Shown here piece by piece: positions 6,608 to 14,341 of a DNA stretch of 23,350 nt. A program made the position numbers and the translations under genes. How positions within the stretch are numbered: the stretch's first letter is position 1; each line of letters opens with the position of its first letter. The notes beneath the pieces were generated by a model, which saw only the letters and a program-made list of their open reading frames with translations, made no database searches and was not told the DNA's origin. Origin of the DNA: JBMNUL01 sp050946255 (lineage in GTDB: Bacteria; Actinomycetota; Coriobacteriia; Coriobacteriales; CADBOM01); contig JBMNUL010000019.1 of the NCBI GenBank assembly GCA_050946255.1, positions 1 through 23,350 on the forward strand. Reading direction: 5' to 3'.

Positions 6608-8146
6608 TGGCATCAACCTGTCGGAGTGCTGGCTCAAGTAGAGTTCGCAGGAGAGGAGCAGACTTTCCCTCTCAATCTCGTCATCGAAGTCCAAGCCGTA
6701 AACTTCCCGGATCTTATTCAACCTATAGACGAGAGTTGACCTGTGCAGGTTCAAGATTTCCGAGCACTTCTTGAGGCTCCTCTCATTAACCAGGTATTCG
6801 TAGAGAGTCGATATCACCTGTTGGCCCTCTCCGCCTTCTAGTTCCATCATCGTCCTGACTGCTGGATGCAGCCTGACGTGCCAGTTTCCGTCCCTTGCCA
6901 CGGAGTCCATAAGGTTTTGGACCATGCACTCCTCGTATCTAAGGACCGGCTTTTCCAAGGTAGTGTACTTTTGAATTCCCCTTGCCTGTTCGTAATAGGA
7001 ACGTGCCTCGAAAATCGAGTTGAATGGGCTTGAAAAGGTGCAGCTCAGCTCGTTTCTTTTCACGTATTCCGCCAGCTCGCCAAACTTGGCCTCGCTCAAA
7101 CCTGAGCCTTTGGGGAAGTGGAGGAACAGTACTATCGAGTCGTCGAAGATGAAGCACTTCTGGCCGAAGCATATCCTAGAGATTGACATCCAGTAGTAGT
7201 CGAGCGAATTGTTTCCAGACTTGCGGTGCCGCGCGAACCTAATCATGCCGATCTGGTATCTGTCGTCGGGAAGCCAGTTCAGCGTCGTGAGGTGCGGGTA
7301 AATCTGAGATGTGTCCACCTCGTCGCTGCTCAGCAGCATCTGTATCCACTTCTCGTAGAGAACACCGCGAGTGTCTCCCAAGCCCCTCTGCCATTCGATT
7401 ACGAACTTGATGCATTGAAGCAGCCGGTCCGCAAGTGGGAGGTGGTAGTCGTGCATCTTGGTGTTGCATTCTACTATCGATAGGCTTGCGACTCTCACAC
7501 CGTCTTTCTCCACGTGACCCGAGATGTTTCGTCCGTTCTCGGTATCAACAGTATGGATGAAGACAGCGTTCTTCTTGGTGTCGAGGTCTTGTATTTGCGA
7601 CAGGTCGAGCATTTCTACTAAGTCTGAGTCGATCATGCCATTTTCCACGATGCTGTCCCATTGCCTCGTGTGGTTTCGCACTGTGGTGTCAGGCGTTCGC
7701 GCGAGAAGAACGAATGCGGAATCTACCACGTATATCGGGTTCTTGAAGATGGGGTAGCTGAGGACGAGTAGGTCCTCGATGTCGTGCTTGGTCACGGCAG
7801 AGAGCAGCAGCGACTCCGACCAGCCGTTGTAGTAATCGAAGACGTTCTGTACTGCCTCCAGAATCTCTGGCACGTCGTGTTCGGCTGAGGGGATGTGTAT
7901 ATAGGAATACCCGTCTAGCTCGGGATCCTCACTGGTTAGGAAGATGTAATCGAATTCTCGGCTCAGGCTTCTATCAATCTTGTAGGGCATGCCCTCGATG
8001 AGGATGTAGAGGTACTTGGTGGATTTGTTGGCGTCGTTAGTTGCCCACAGTCGCACACCCTTTAAAGTGCGCCCTCTCGAGTGGGGCACATGTGGGGTGG
8101 TTCCCGCAATCTCAAGTTGGTCTGCCAACAGAGCAAGAGTAATCAT
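6605..8146 (-). CDS. PucR/CdaR-family transcriptional regulator
   Basis: The protein has 513 residues. The C-terminus carries the PucR-type helix-turn-helix: STLYEYLVNERSLKKCSEIL, then NLHRSTLVYRLNKIREVYGLD. This is the 'LHxHRNTLxYRLxKIxxxxG' signature of HTH_30. The N-terminal half resembles a PucR ligand-sensing region (MITLALLADQLEIAGTT), followed by a central GAF/GGDEF-like module ending in SSPFNSIFEARSYYEQARG. The start is set at the ATG 8146 because GGAG lies 6 nt before it; a TTG at 8167 has no good ribosome site. It is divergent from the molybdopterin oxidoreductase across about 290 bp, the usual layout for a regulator of its neighbour. It likely senses a small aromatic or purine-like substrate and activates that operon; the ligand is unknown. 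Confidence 0.88.
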   Translation of the reverse strand: MITLALLADQLEIAGTTPHVPHSRGRTLKGVRLWATNDANKSTKYLYILIEGMPYKIDRSLSREFDYIFLTSEDPELDGYSYIHIPSAEHDVPEILEAVQNVFDYYNGWSESLLLSAVTKHDIEDLLVLSYPIFKNPIYVVDSAFVLLARTPDTTVRNHTRQWDSIVENGMIDSDLVEMLDLSQIQDLDTKKNAVFIHTVDTENGRNISGHVEKDGVRVASLSIVECNTKMHDYHLPLADRLLQCIKFVIEWQRGLGDTRGVLYEKWIQMLLSSDEVDTSQIYPHLTTLNWLPDDRYQIGMIRFARHRKSGNNSLDYYWMSISRICFGQKCFIFDDSIVLFLHFPKGSGLSEAKFGELAEYVKRNELSCTFSSPFNSIFEARSYYEQARGIQKYTTLEKPVLRYEECMVQNLMDSVARDGNWHVRLHPAVRTMMELEGGEGQQVISTLYEYLVNERSLKKCSEILNLHRSTLVYRLNKIREVYGLDFDDEIERESLLLSCELYLSQHSDRLMP

Positions 8147-8437
8147 GTGCAACTCCAAATCGCGCAACAGGCTTTAGCTTAAATCTATGCTAGCTGGTCA
8201 TGCAAAAATGTCTAGAAATTCCACTTTGGAAGTTTGATATCGGAAGTATGGCAATTGGCCTCGGATATCGTACTCGCGGCCTGAATCAATTCACATGTCC
8301 CTATTTTACAATCATTTAAAGTTCGCGAATCGGTGGCGATATTTGCTAGTTCTCTTGCGCCATCAGTGCATCTACCGGCGGATTTGCCATCGATTAGCTT
8401 GCTTGGGGAGAGATAGGAACAAGAGAAGGAGGCTCAG
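8147..8437. promoter_or_regulatory. Divergent control region between regulator and molybdopterin operon
   Basis: This gap of 291 bp has no gene. Two GATATC-centred palindromes (8236-8241 and 8264-8269) lie 28 bp apart, each flanked by CGG or TCG bases, and are the best candidates for regulator half-sites. AT-rich stretches (TTTTACAATCATTTAAAG near 8313-8330) could hold the promoter for the plus-strand operon. AAGGAGG lies just before the ATG at 8438. Exact promoter elements could not be fixed by eye. Confidence 0.4.
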
Positions 8438-10834
8438 ATGACATTTCAGGAGAATCCGGATCTGTACCGGAAGGATTGGAGGTGGCAGGAGGGAGACCTC
8501 ACGGTGACGAGGACCGCGCATTGGTCTGCACCGGGATGTCACGACAGCTGTGGTGTCTTGCTCTACACAGACAAGGACGGCAAGCTGGTCAAGGTCGAAG
8601 GCGATCCCAACTCGCCATATAACAACGGAACGCTCTGCATGAGGTGCCTCAACCTTGTGGAGGCGGTGAACCATCCGGACCGTTTGAAGTACCCCCTGAA
8701 GCGTGCTGGCGAGAGGGGAGAGAACAAATGGGAACGCATTTCTTGGGATGAGGCCCTCGACATCATCGAGGAAAACGTCCGACGCATCCAGAAAGAGTAT
8801 GGTCCCGAGTCAATCGTGGGAATGATGGGAACTGGCCGTAACTGCAACTGGCATGTTCCTCTCATCACCTACGCTGGGTTCGGAAGTCCCAATTTCGCGC
8901 TTGGCTTTCTCTCGGGTGATTCTTGCATGCTGCCACGCCATGCGATTAGCACCGTGGTCGTGGGAGACCTCACCGTTGTCGATGCCTCGCAGTTCAGGCC
9001 CACGAGATACGACGACCCCGAGTACCACAGACCCGACTACATCTTCATCATTGGAAACAACCCGATCAAATCCAATGGTGACGGTTTTCTTGGACACTGG
9101 ATCGTGGAGCTCATGAAGATGGGCAGCAAACTTATCGTGGCTGACCCGCAGCTCACTTGGCTGGCATCGAAGGCGGAGGTATGGCTGCAGGTGAGGCCGG
9201 GCACAGATACTGCCCTGGTCATGGCCATGATGCACGTCATCATCGAGGAGGACCTCTACGACCATGAGTTCGTCGACCTCTGGACCTACGGATTCAACGA
9301 GCTCTGCGAGGCGGTCAAGCCTTGGACTCCAGAGCAGGCCGAGAAGATCACATGGGTGCCTGCGGAGAAGATCGTCAAGGCCGCCAGGCTCTTCGCTTCT
9401 GGCAACCCGAGTGCGCTTCAATGGGGTGTTGCCGTGGACATGAACGTGAACGGAATCCCCGAGGCGCATGCTCTCATAGACCTCAACGCCATCTGCGGGA
9501 ACATCGAGAAGCCGGGCGGGAACCTCGTGGCACGCGACGCATACGGGCTGGTCATCAGCTATCCCTACGGTTACGACAAGTACATACCGCCCGAGATGCA
9601 GGCCAAGCGTATCGGGCTCGACGTCTCTCCGCTTCACAGGTTCGCCGCAGGTGCCGCCACAGCACATGGAGATTCGATCCTGCAGGCCTGCGAGACCGGG
9701 AAGCCCTATCCCATCAAGATGTTCTGGTTCCAATCGACCAACCCGATTGCCAACATGGCGGGAGAGGCCCCGAGGGTCTACGATGCCATCACCAAGACCG
9801 ATTTCAACGTCGTGGTGGATGTCTTCATGACGCCGACAGCCATAGCATGTGCCGATCTCGTTCTGCCCTGTGCGATGAGCTGTGAGCGCAATTCCATCCG
9901 CGGATGGTGGACTCCTCAGAGGGCGATTACCAAGTGCTCCACCTACTACGAGGCCAAATCCGATGAGGAGATTGCAGTGATGGTCTGCAGCAGGTTGAAC
10001 CCCGAGAACTTCAAGCCCCGCTCCGACATCGAGCTCCTGCAGGAGGCCATGGATACCGCAATCGACGAAATTCCCTACACTTACGAGGAGCTGCAGCACA
10101 AGGTGCAAAGCTGGCCTGAACGTCCTTATGCGATGCACGAAAAGGGTTTGCTGCGCGATGATGGGACCGTGGGCTTCCATACCCCAACCGGAAGGATCGA
10201 GCTATACAGTACGATTCTCGAGGCAATAGGCGATCCGCCTCTGCCATATTACGAAGAGCCTCGCGAGAGTCCTTACAGCACTCCCGACCTCGCCGAGAAG
10301 TACCCGCTCGTGCTCACCACCGGGCACAGGTCGTACGAGTTCTTCCACTCCGAGCACAGGCAGCAGCCAACAATGCGCGAATTCCATCCCTGGCCACTCG
10401 TGGACATCAACCCTGAGACTGCAGAGAAGTATGGAATCAAGGATGGAGAATGGGTCTGGATCGAGAACAAGCGCGGTCGCTGCAAGCAGGTGGCCAACGT
10501 TACAGACACGATGGACCCGCGCGTCGTCAATGCCGAGCACGGCTGGTGGTTCCCAGAGCAGGAAGGCGAGGAGCCATCGTTGTTCGGTGTGTTCGATTCC
10601 AACATCAACAACCTCACCAACCAATGCGTGACCGGACCCACGGGCTATGGCGCTCCATACAAGAGCCAGCTCTGCAAGATCTACCCCGTTACCGAGGAGA
10701 ATGACGAGCCGCTGCCGGGAGAGCAGGTCACGAGGCTCGGTGGATTCAAGTATGAGCGCCAGCAGTACACCGAGGAGAGTCTGCATTCGCATGTGGACGA
10801 GAGCAAGGTTGGAGGTCTTAAGTATGACTACTGA
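8438..10834 (+). CDS. Molybdopterin (Mo/W-bisPGD) oxidoreductase, DMSO-reductase superfamily, substrate unknown
   Basis: A catalytic subunit of 798 residues. An Fe-S/N-terminal segment has C34, C38, C67 and C70. The conserved HPDRLKYPLKR and RISWDEALD follow, then GFGSPNFALG with the likely metal-ligand Cys163 in GDSCMLPRH. Cofactor-binding blocks come next (IIGNNPIKSN, ADPQLTWLASKA, RPGTDTALVMAM) and a C-terminal 'molydop_binding' barrel (NPETAEKYGIKDGEWVWIENKRGR). There is no twin-arginine signal, so it should act in the cytoplasm, unlike most relatives. The motif set fits the acetylene-hydratase/transhydroxylase/catechol-dehydroxylase branch, but the reaction cannot be read from sequence. 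Perfect AAGGAGG ribosome site. The partner gene overlaps its end by 11 nt. Confidence 0.9.
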   Translation: MTFQENPDLYRKDWRWQEGDLTVTRTAHWSAPGCHDSCGVLLYTDKDGKLVKVEGDPNSPYNNGTLCMRCLNLVEAVNHPDRLKYPLKRAGERGENKWERISWDEALDIIEENVRRIQKEYGPESIVGMMGTGRNCNWHVPLITYAGFGSPNFALGFLSGDSCMLPRHAISTVVVGDLTVVDASQFRPTRYDDPEYHRPDYIFIIGNNPIKSNGDGFLGHWIVELMKMGSKLIVADPQLTWLASKAEVWLQVRPGTDTALVMAMMHVIIEEDLYDHEFVDLWTYGFNELCEAVKPWTPEQAEKITWVPAEKIVKAARLFASGNPSALQWGVAVDMNVNGIPEAHALIDLNAICGNIEKPGGNLVARDAYGLVISYPYGYDKYIPPEMQAKRIGLDVSPLHRFAAGAATAHGDSILQACETGKPYPIKMFWFQSTNPIANMAGEAPRVYDAITKTDFNVVVDVFMTPTAIACADLVLPCAMSCERNSIRGWWTPQRAITKCSTYYEAKSDEEIAVMVCSRLNPENFKPRSDIELLQEAMDTAIDEIPYTYEELQHKVQSWPERPYAMHEKGLLRDDGTVGFHTPTGRIELYSTILEAIGDPPLPYYEEPRESPYSTPDLAEKYPLVLTTGHRSYEFFHSEHRQQPTMREFHPWPLVDINPETAEKYGIKDGEWVWIENKRGRCKQVANVTDTMDPRVVNAEHGWWFPEQEGEEPSLFGVFDSNINNLTNQCVTGPTGYGAPYKSQLCKIYPVTEENDEPLPGEQVTRLGGFKYERQQYTEESLHSHVDESKVGGLKYDY

Positions 10835-11177
10835 TATCGATATCTCGAAATACGGGATACTCGTGAACTACGAGTACTGCACCGGGTGCCATACGTGCGA
10901 GATTGCTTGCAAAAAGGAGCATGACCTCCCGAAGGGGCAATGGGGGGTAAAGGTCATGCAGGATGGGCCCCGAAAGATAGACGAAGACAAATGGGAGTAC
11001 ACCTACTGTCCGCTTCCAACAACCCTTTGCGATCTCTGTGAGGACAGGGTGAAGGAGGGGAGACTCCCTACTTGCGTGCACCATTGCCAGGCGAGGATCA
11101 TGTACTTCGACACATATGAGAACCTTGCCAAGATGCTTCCGGAGATGCCTAGATCGGCGATTTTCGCCCCTAGGTAG
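10824..11177 (+). CDS. Small dicluster [4Fe-4S] electron-transfer subunit
   Basis: A protein of 117 residues with two cysteine sets: C19/C22/C25/C29 (CTGCHTCEIAC) and C69/C72/C84/C88 (CDLC, 11 residues, CVHHC). This allows two [4Fe-4S] clusters. DMSO-reductase-type beta subunits usually have about 200 residues and three or four clusters, so this is a reduced version. The start ATG lies inside the end of the molybdopterin gene, with GGAGG (10810-10814) 9 nt upstream, indicating translational coupling. It presumably passes electrons from a soluble donor to the catalytic subunit; no membrane anchor gene follows, and a strong terminator comes next. Confidence 0.88.
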   Translation: MTTDIDISKYGILVNYEYCTGCHTCEIACKKEHDLPKGQWGVKVMQDGPRKIDEDKWEYTYCPLPTTLCDLCEDRVKEGRLPTCVHHCQARIMYFDTYENLAKMLPEMPRSAIFAPR

Positions 11178-11253
11178 GATCTTCTGCGCAAGTGGTCTTT
11201 GTGTGAGAAAAATCCTCGATGAGAGGACAGCAGGAGACTTGGCTTCTAGGATG

Positions 11254-11289
11254 AGTAGAGGAGCGGGTTGTTTGACCCGCTCCTCTACT
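11254..11289. terminator. Strong bidirectional hairpin
   Basis: Perfect 15-bp stem: AGTAGAGGAGCGGGT (11254-11268) against ACCCGCTCCTCTACT (11275-11289), loop TGTTTG. It lies between the converging Fe-S subunit gene (+) and ene-reductase gene (-). No long T-run follows on either side, but the stem is very stable. The remainder of the 11178-11405 gap shows nothing else. Confidence 0.8.
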
Positions 11290-11405
11290 GACATTTGGGA
11301 GCGTGCACCTTGGCCTGCCTCGCGTTAGCCTTTGTTATCACAGCATGCGTTGCATCCTCGCAGTGTCTGGCGTTGGCACCGAAATCAGATTCCCCGCCCC
11401 GAAGC

Positions 11406-13391
11406 CTAGATGTCCATCGCGGCGTTGAACCCGTCTGTCGTGGCAGTGCGGATCAGGCCCGGTGCACGGCAGTCGCCAATCCATTCGAAGTCGATGATGG
11501 AGTCGCGAAGCTCTTCGACGATGCTCTCCCTGGGCCTCATGCCTCCAGCCGATAGCACCATGTCCGCCTTGAGCTCGTACTTCTCGCCGTCCTTGGGCTC
11601 GCAAACCACCACTCCATCGTCTTTCACTTCAGCGCACCTGGTGTTGAGCCTAACCTCGACGCCGCTCTTCTTCACGTTGAACCAGAGAGCGTCGATCTGC
11701 ATGGAACCAGTTCCTGGATACGGGGCATTTGGCCCGGATGCGATTTGGTCGCACATCTCCAAGACGATGACCTTGTGGCCCTTCTGCGCAAGGCCGATTG
11801 CGCATTCGACGCCGGCGAAACCGCCTCCGATCACCGTCACGGTATCGCCCTCGGCCTTCATGCCGCTCTTGTAGAAATCCACGATGTTCGTTGCCTTCTC
11901 GATGCCAGGGATTGGCGCATTTATCGGGTCGGCGCCAACAGCGGCTATGACCTTGTCCGGGTTCAGCTTGGCAACCAGTTCCGGTGTCACCTCGGTGTTC
12001 AGGCGCACATCGATTGGGCTCTTGGCAATCTGTCGCTTCATCCATTCCAGATATTTCCTGATGCGGACTTTGAAGGGCTCTTGGTCGATTATCGGCATCA
12101 TTCCTCCGAGATGGTCCTGCTTCTCACAGAGGATGACCTCATGTCCGCGCTCCACGGCAGTCAGCGCGCACTGCATTCCGGCAGGGCCACCTCCGGCGAT
12201 AAGCACCTTCTTCTTTTCCGATGCCGGGAGCAGGAACTTGAAGTCTCCATCCCTTCCCACGGTGGGGTTGACTGAGCAATGGATGGGTAGATCGAAGTAG
12301 CCTCCGGTATAGCAGGCCATGCAACGGATGCAGGGGCGAATGTCCTCGATATCGCCGTGCATCGCCTTCTTGGGCATGTCGGGGTCGGCGATCAGCTGCC
12401 GCACGCAGACAACGTAATCGAGCTTGCCCTCGGCAATCCACTTCTCCATCATCAATGGATCTGTGATTGCACCTACTGCCCCAACCGGGATATGCAGGTG
12501 CTTCTTGATCTCTGCGGCCTGCTCGACGTTCTTTCCCTCGACGACATCGAACCAGCTGGGGTGGGAATAGGGCGTGGTCTCCGGATAGTGGAGCGATCCC
12601 GCGGTGATGTGGACCATGTCCAGGCCGTGGGCTTCGAGTAGCTTGCAGAACTCGATTGTGTCCTCGAGCTGGTAGCCATCATCAAGCCCCTCGCGCCATG
12701 ACACACGGGCTTCTATCACGAAGTTCTTTCCGCAATACTGGCGGATTCGGTCCACGATCATGGTTCCGAGACGGGCACGGTTCTCGAGGCTTCCCCCGAA
12801 CTCGTCCGTCCTGTGATTGAGCACTGGTGACAGGAACTGGGAGATGAGCCACCCGTGGGCCGCATGGATCAGCACCGCCTGGAAGCCGCAATGTTTTGCC
12901 CTAAGCGCAGCCTTCCCGTATGCGTCCACGACCTCCTCTATCACGTCCTTTGGCATCTCCACGATCTTGTGCGTTCTCTTGCCCTTTCCATCGCCCTGAT
13001 CGAACGTGTCGATCATGTCGCTCGGACCGTAGTTGATGCGGTTGTCGTCGTGGAAGTGCATCCCCGCGTGGTTGAGCTCAATCTCCGCGACTGCTCCATG
13101 GGAGCGGATCTTCGTTGCGAGGACATAGATGCTGGGTTCCGACCTGTCCTCATACAGGAGCAGCTTCTTGCTCCACTCCACATTCCCCGTTTCGTGGACC
13201 ACCGCATCGCCCAAGGCCACGGATGCAGCTCCTCCCATTGCCCTTCTCTCTAGATGATCGAAGGTGTGGTAATCGAGATAGTTGTGGTCGGTCAGCTCTT
13301 TCAGGGAGTTCGGACCCATGAATATGCGGTTGCGGTATGTTACGTTTCTGACTTTCATCGGGCTGAATAGATGCGGAAAATACGGATTCAT
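11406..13391 (-). CDS. FMN/[4Fe-4S]/FAD ene-reductase (2,4-dienoyl-CoA reductase / enoate reductase family)
   Basis: The protein has 661 residues. Residues 1 to about 340 form an Old-Yellow-Enzyme TIM barrel (FSPMKVRNVTYRNRI; FLSPVLNHRTDEFGGSLENR). A cluster motif CIRCMAC near 350, with a later C before VNP, follows. Two Rossmann dinucleotide folds come next: AGGGPAGMQCAL near 397 and IGGGFAGVECAI near 520. This is the layout of FadH, BaiCD/BaiH and enoate reductases, which reduce activated C=C bonds with NAD(P)H. The usual catalytic Tyr in HGY is Trp here (HAAHGWLISQ, near 178-187), which may mark a subfamily or altered proton donation. GGAGG lies 8-9 nt before the ATG. Transcribed alone; the remnant of a regulator lies upstream. 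Substrate unknown. Confidence 0.92.
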   Translation of the reverse strand: MNPYFPHLFSPMKVRNVTYRNRIFMGPNSLKELTDHNYLDYHTFDHLERRAMGGAASVALGDAVVHETGNVEWSKKLLLYEDRSEPSIYVLATKIRSHGAVAEIELNHAGMHFHDDNRINYGPSDMIDTFDQGDGKGKRTHKIVEMPKDVIEEVVDAYGKAALRAKHCGFQAVLIHAAHGWLISQFLSPVLNHRTDEFGGSLENRARLGTMIVDRIRQYCGKNFVIEARVSWREGLDDGYQLEDTIEFCKLLEAHGLDMVHITAGSLHYPETTPYSHPSWFDVVEGKNVEQAAEIKKHLHIPVGAVGAITDPLMMEKWIAEGKLDYVVCVRQLIADPDMPKKAMHGDIEDIRPCIRCMACYTGGYFDLPIHCSVNPTVGRDGDFKFLLPASEKKKVLIAGGGPAGMQCALTAVERGHEVILCEKQDHLGGMMPIIDQEPFKVRIRKYLEWMKRQIAKSPIDVRLNTEVTPELVAKLNPDKVIAAVGADPINAPIPGIEKATNIVDFYKSGMKAEGDTVTVIGGGFAGVECAIGLAQKGHKVIVLEMCDQIASGPNAPYPGTGSMQIDALWFNVKKSGVEVRLNTRCAEVKDDGVVVCEPKDGEKYELKADMVLSAGGMRPRESIVEELRDSIIDFEWIGDCRAPGLIRTATTDGFNAAMDI

Positions 13392-13434
13392 AATGCATAC
13401 CTCCGTTTGATTGTCTTTTGAAAATGCACATTTC

Positions 13435-13971
13435 TGTGCCTATGCGTGCAGGAGCAAGGAAGCGTTGGAGATGCCGAATTGCCGCAAGATGGTGAGGTTG
13501 ACCCTTTCCACCCAGTCGTCTCGCAATCAAGATTCGTCGCTGGCCGGTCAGACGTTGTCGTGTCTATCCGGGCTCAGCAGCAAGAAACATTACTCTACCT
13601 TTGGCTGCGGTTTGGGATCCGGTGGCCAATAGCATTTTCAGGCTGCCTTGCTGTTCTGCAGCGCTGTGGAAATTGGTGGATTGGGGTATTAGTAGTCGTC
13701 GTCGGGCATCCAATTGAGCGTGGAGAGCCGGCAGTAGATATGCACGGGCCTACGCTCTGCCATGCAGCAGTATCTTGGTATGTTCCTCATGCTGCACCCC
13801 CAATGGATGGAATCGGTGGGGCTTGCAGTCTGGTTTCCCAGCGCTCCACCAAGTTCGCCAAGCCGGTCTAATCACCCTAGAGCCAAGATGAGAAATGCGC
13901 TCATCTCGATCAGAGAGCTGATGGAAAACAGCTGGCATCTCAAAGCTTAAACGATTTTTAATTTCGTGCAA
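13435..13971 (-). pseudogene. Decayed PucR-type regulator fragment upstream of the ene-reductase
   Basis: No intact gene lies here, but translation of the minus strand gives pieces, in different frames, that line up in order with the intact regulator at 6605-8146. WWSAGKPDC followed by GVQHEEHTKILL matches EWQRGLGDTRGVLYEKWIQMLL. IYCRLSTLNWMPDDDY (13689-13745) matches IYPHLTTLNWLPDDRY. GRVMFLAAEPG may match IVLFLHFPKGSG, and FGISNASLLLHA matches SSPFNSIFEARSYYEQA. The pieces are broken by stops and at least one frameshift (between the second and third pieces). The HTH end is not found before the ene-reductase start at 13391. DNA identity in the best 48-bp block is about 70% by eye, so this is an old paralogue, not a recent copy. 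Confidence 0.55.
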
Positions 13972-14055
13972 TAAAATTCAATGCTTCAATGAACTATTGC
14001 TCAGATTCCCCACATTTACCTCATCGGGAAATGGCAGGCTTGCAGATTGGGAACT

Positions 14056-14101
14056 GGTTGGGTTCATTGTTGGGAGTTGGCTGGATTCTCATTGGGAAGG
14101 T
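14056..14101. repeat. Two copies of a 23-bp direct repeat
   Basis: GGTTGGGTTCATTGTTGGGAG (14056) and GGCTGGATTCTCATTGGGAAG (14079) follow each other with a 23-bp period. Their wording (CTGGTTGGGTTCA) resembles the CAGCTGGGTTCAC block of the array just downstream, so this may be the worn left edge of that array. Confidence 0.5.
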
Positions 14102-14111
14102 CGGTGCTCTA

Positions 14112-14325
14112 GGCGGAAAACTTACTGAAACTCGTGTGGTGGAAATCAGCTGGGTTCACAGCGAGAGCAACTTTGGTTTCCGGTGGAAAGCTTACTGGAA
14201 CTCGTGGTGGAAACAAGCTTGGCTCACAGCAATACTCTCTTGGTTCCCGGTGGAAACTTACTGGAACTCGTGTGGTGGAAACCAGTTGGGTGGCACCAAA
14301 ACCCTCTTGGTCCACGGTGGAGAAA
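14112..14325. repeat. Tandem array, three copies of a 67-70 bp unit plus a partial fourth
   Basis: Units begin at 14112, 14182, 14249 and (partial) 14316, each with GG(C/T)GGA(A/G)A. The shared core is CTTACTG(A/G)AACTCGTG followed by GGTGGAAA(T/C)CAG(C/T)TGGGT. Units 2 and 3 are exactly 67 bp apart. Apart from one TGA in unit 1 (14126-14128), all three forward frames stay open through most of the array, which is unusual for non-coding DNA. A ribosome-site-like AAGGAG (14326-14331) follows directly after the array. Confidence 0.92.
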
Positions 14326-14341
14326 AAGGAGACTTCGGGTT

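Noticed and set aside
8810..10180. A 456-codon open frame antisense to the molybdopterin gene
   Set aside because: It is the mirror of a strongly conserved coding region; its product is a His/Val/Leu-rich string with no recognisable domain, typical of reading the complement of GC-biased codons.
8438..10834. Naming as a catechol (dopamine, caffeate) dehydroxylase
   Set aside because: The signal peptide and cysteine pattern differ from those I recall for that group; the branch cannot be settled without a tree.
11406..13391. Specific naming as daidzein reductase or bile-acid BaiCD/BaiH
   Set aside because: The architecture fits but is shared by many ene-reductases; no neighbouring equol or bile-acid genes are present.
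13446..13871. A 141-codon plus-strand frame upstream of the ene-reductase
   Set aside because: No ribosome site or domain; the opposite strand holds ordered matches to a PucR-type regulator, which explains the open frame better.
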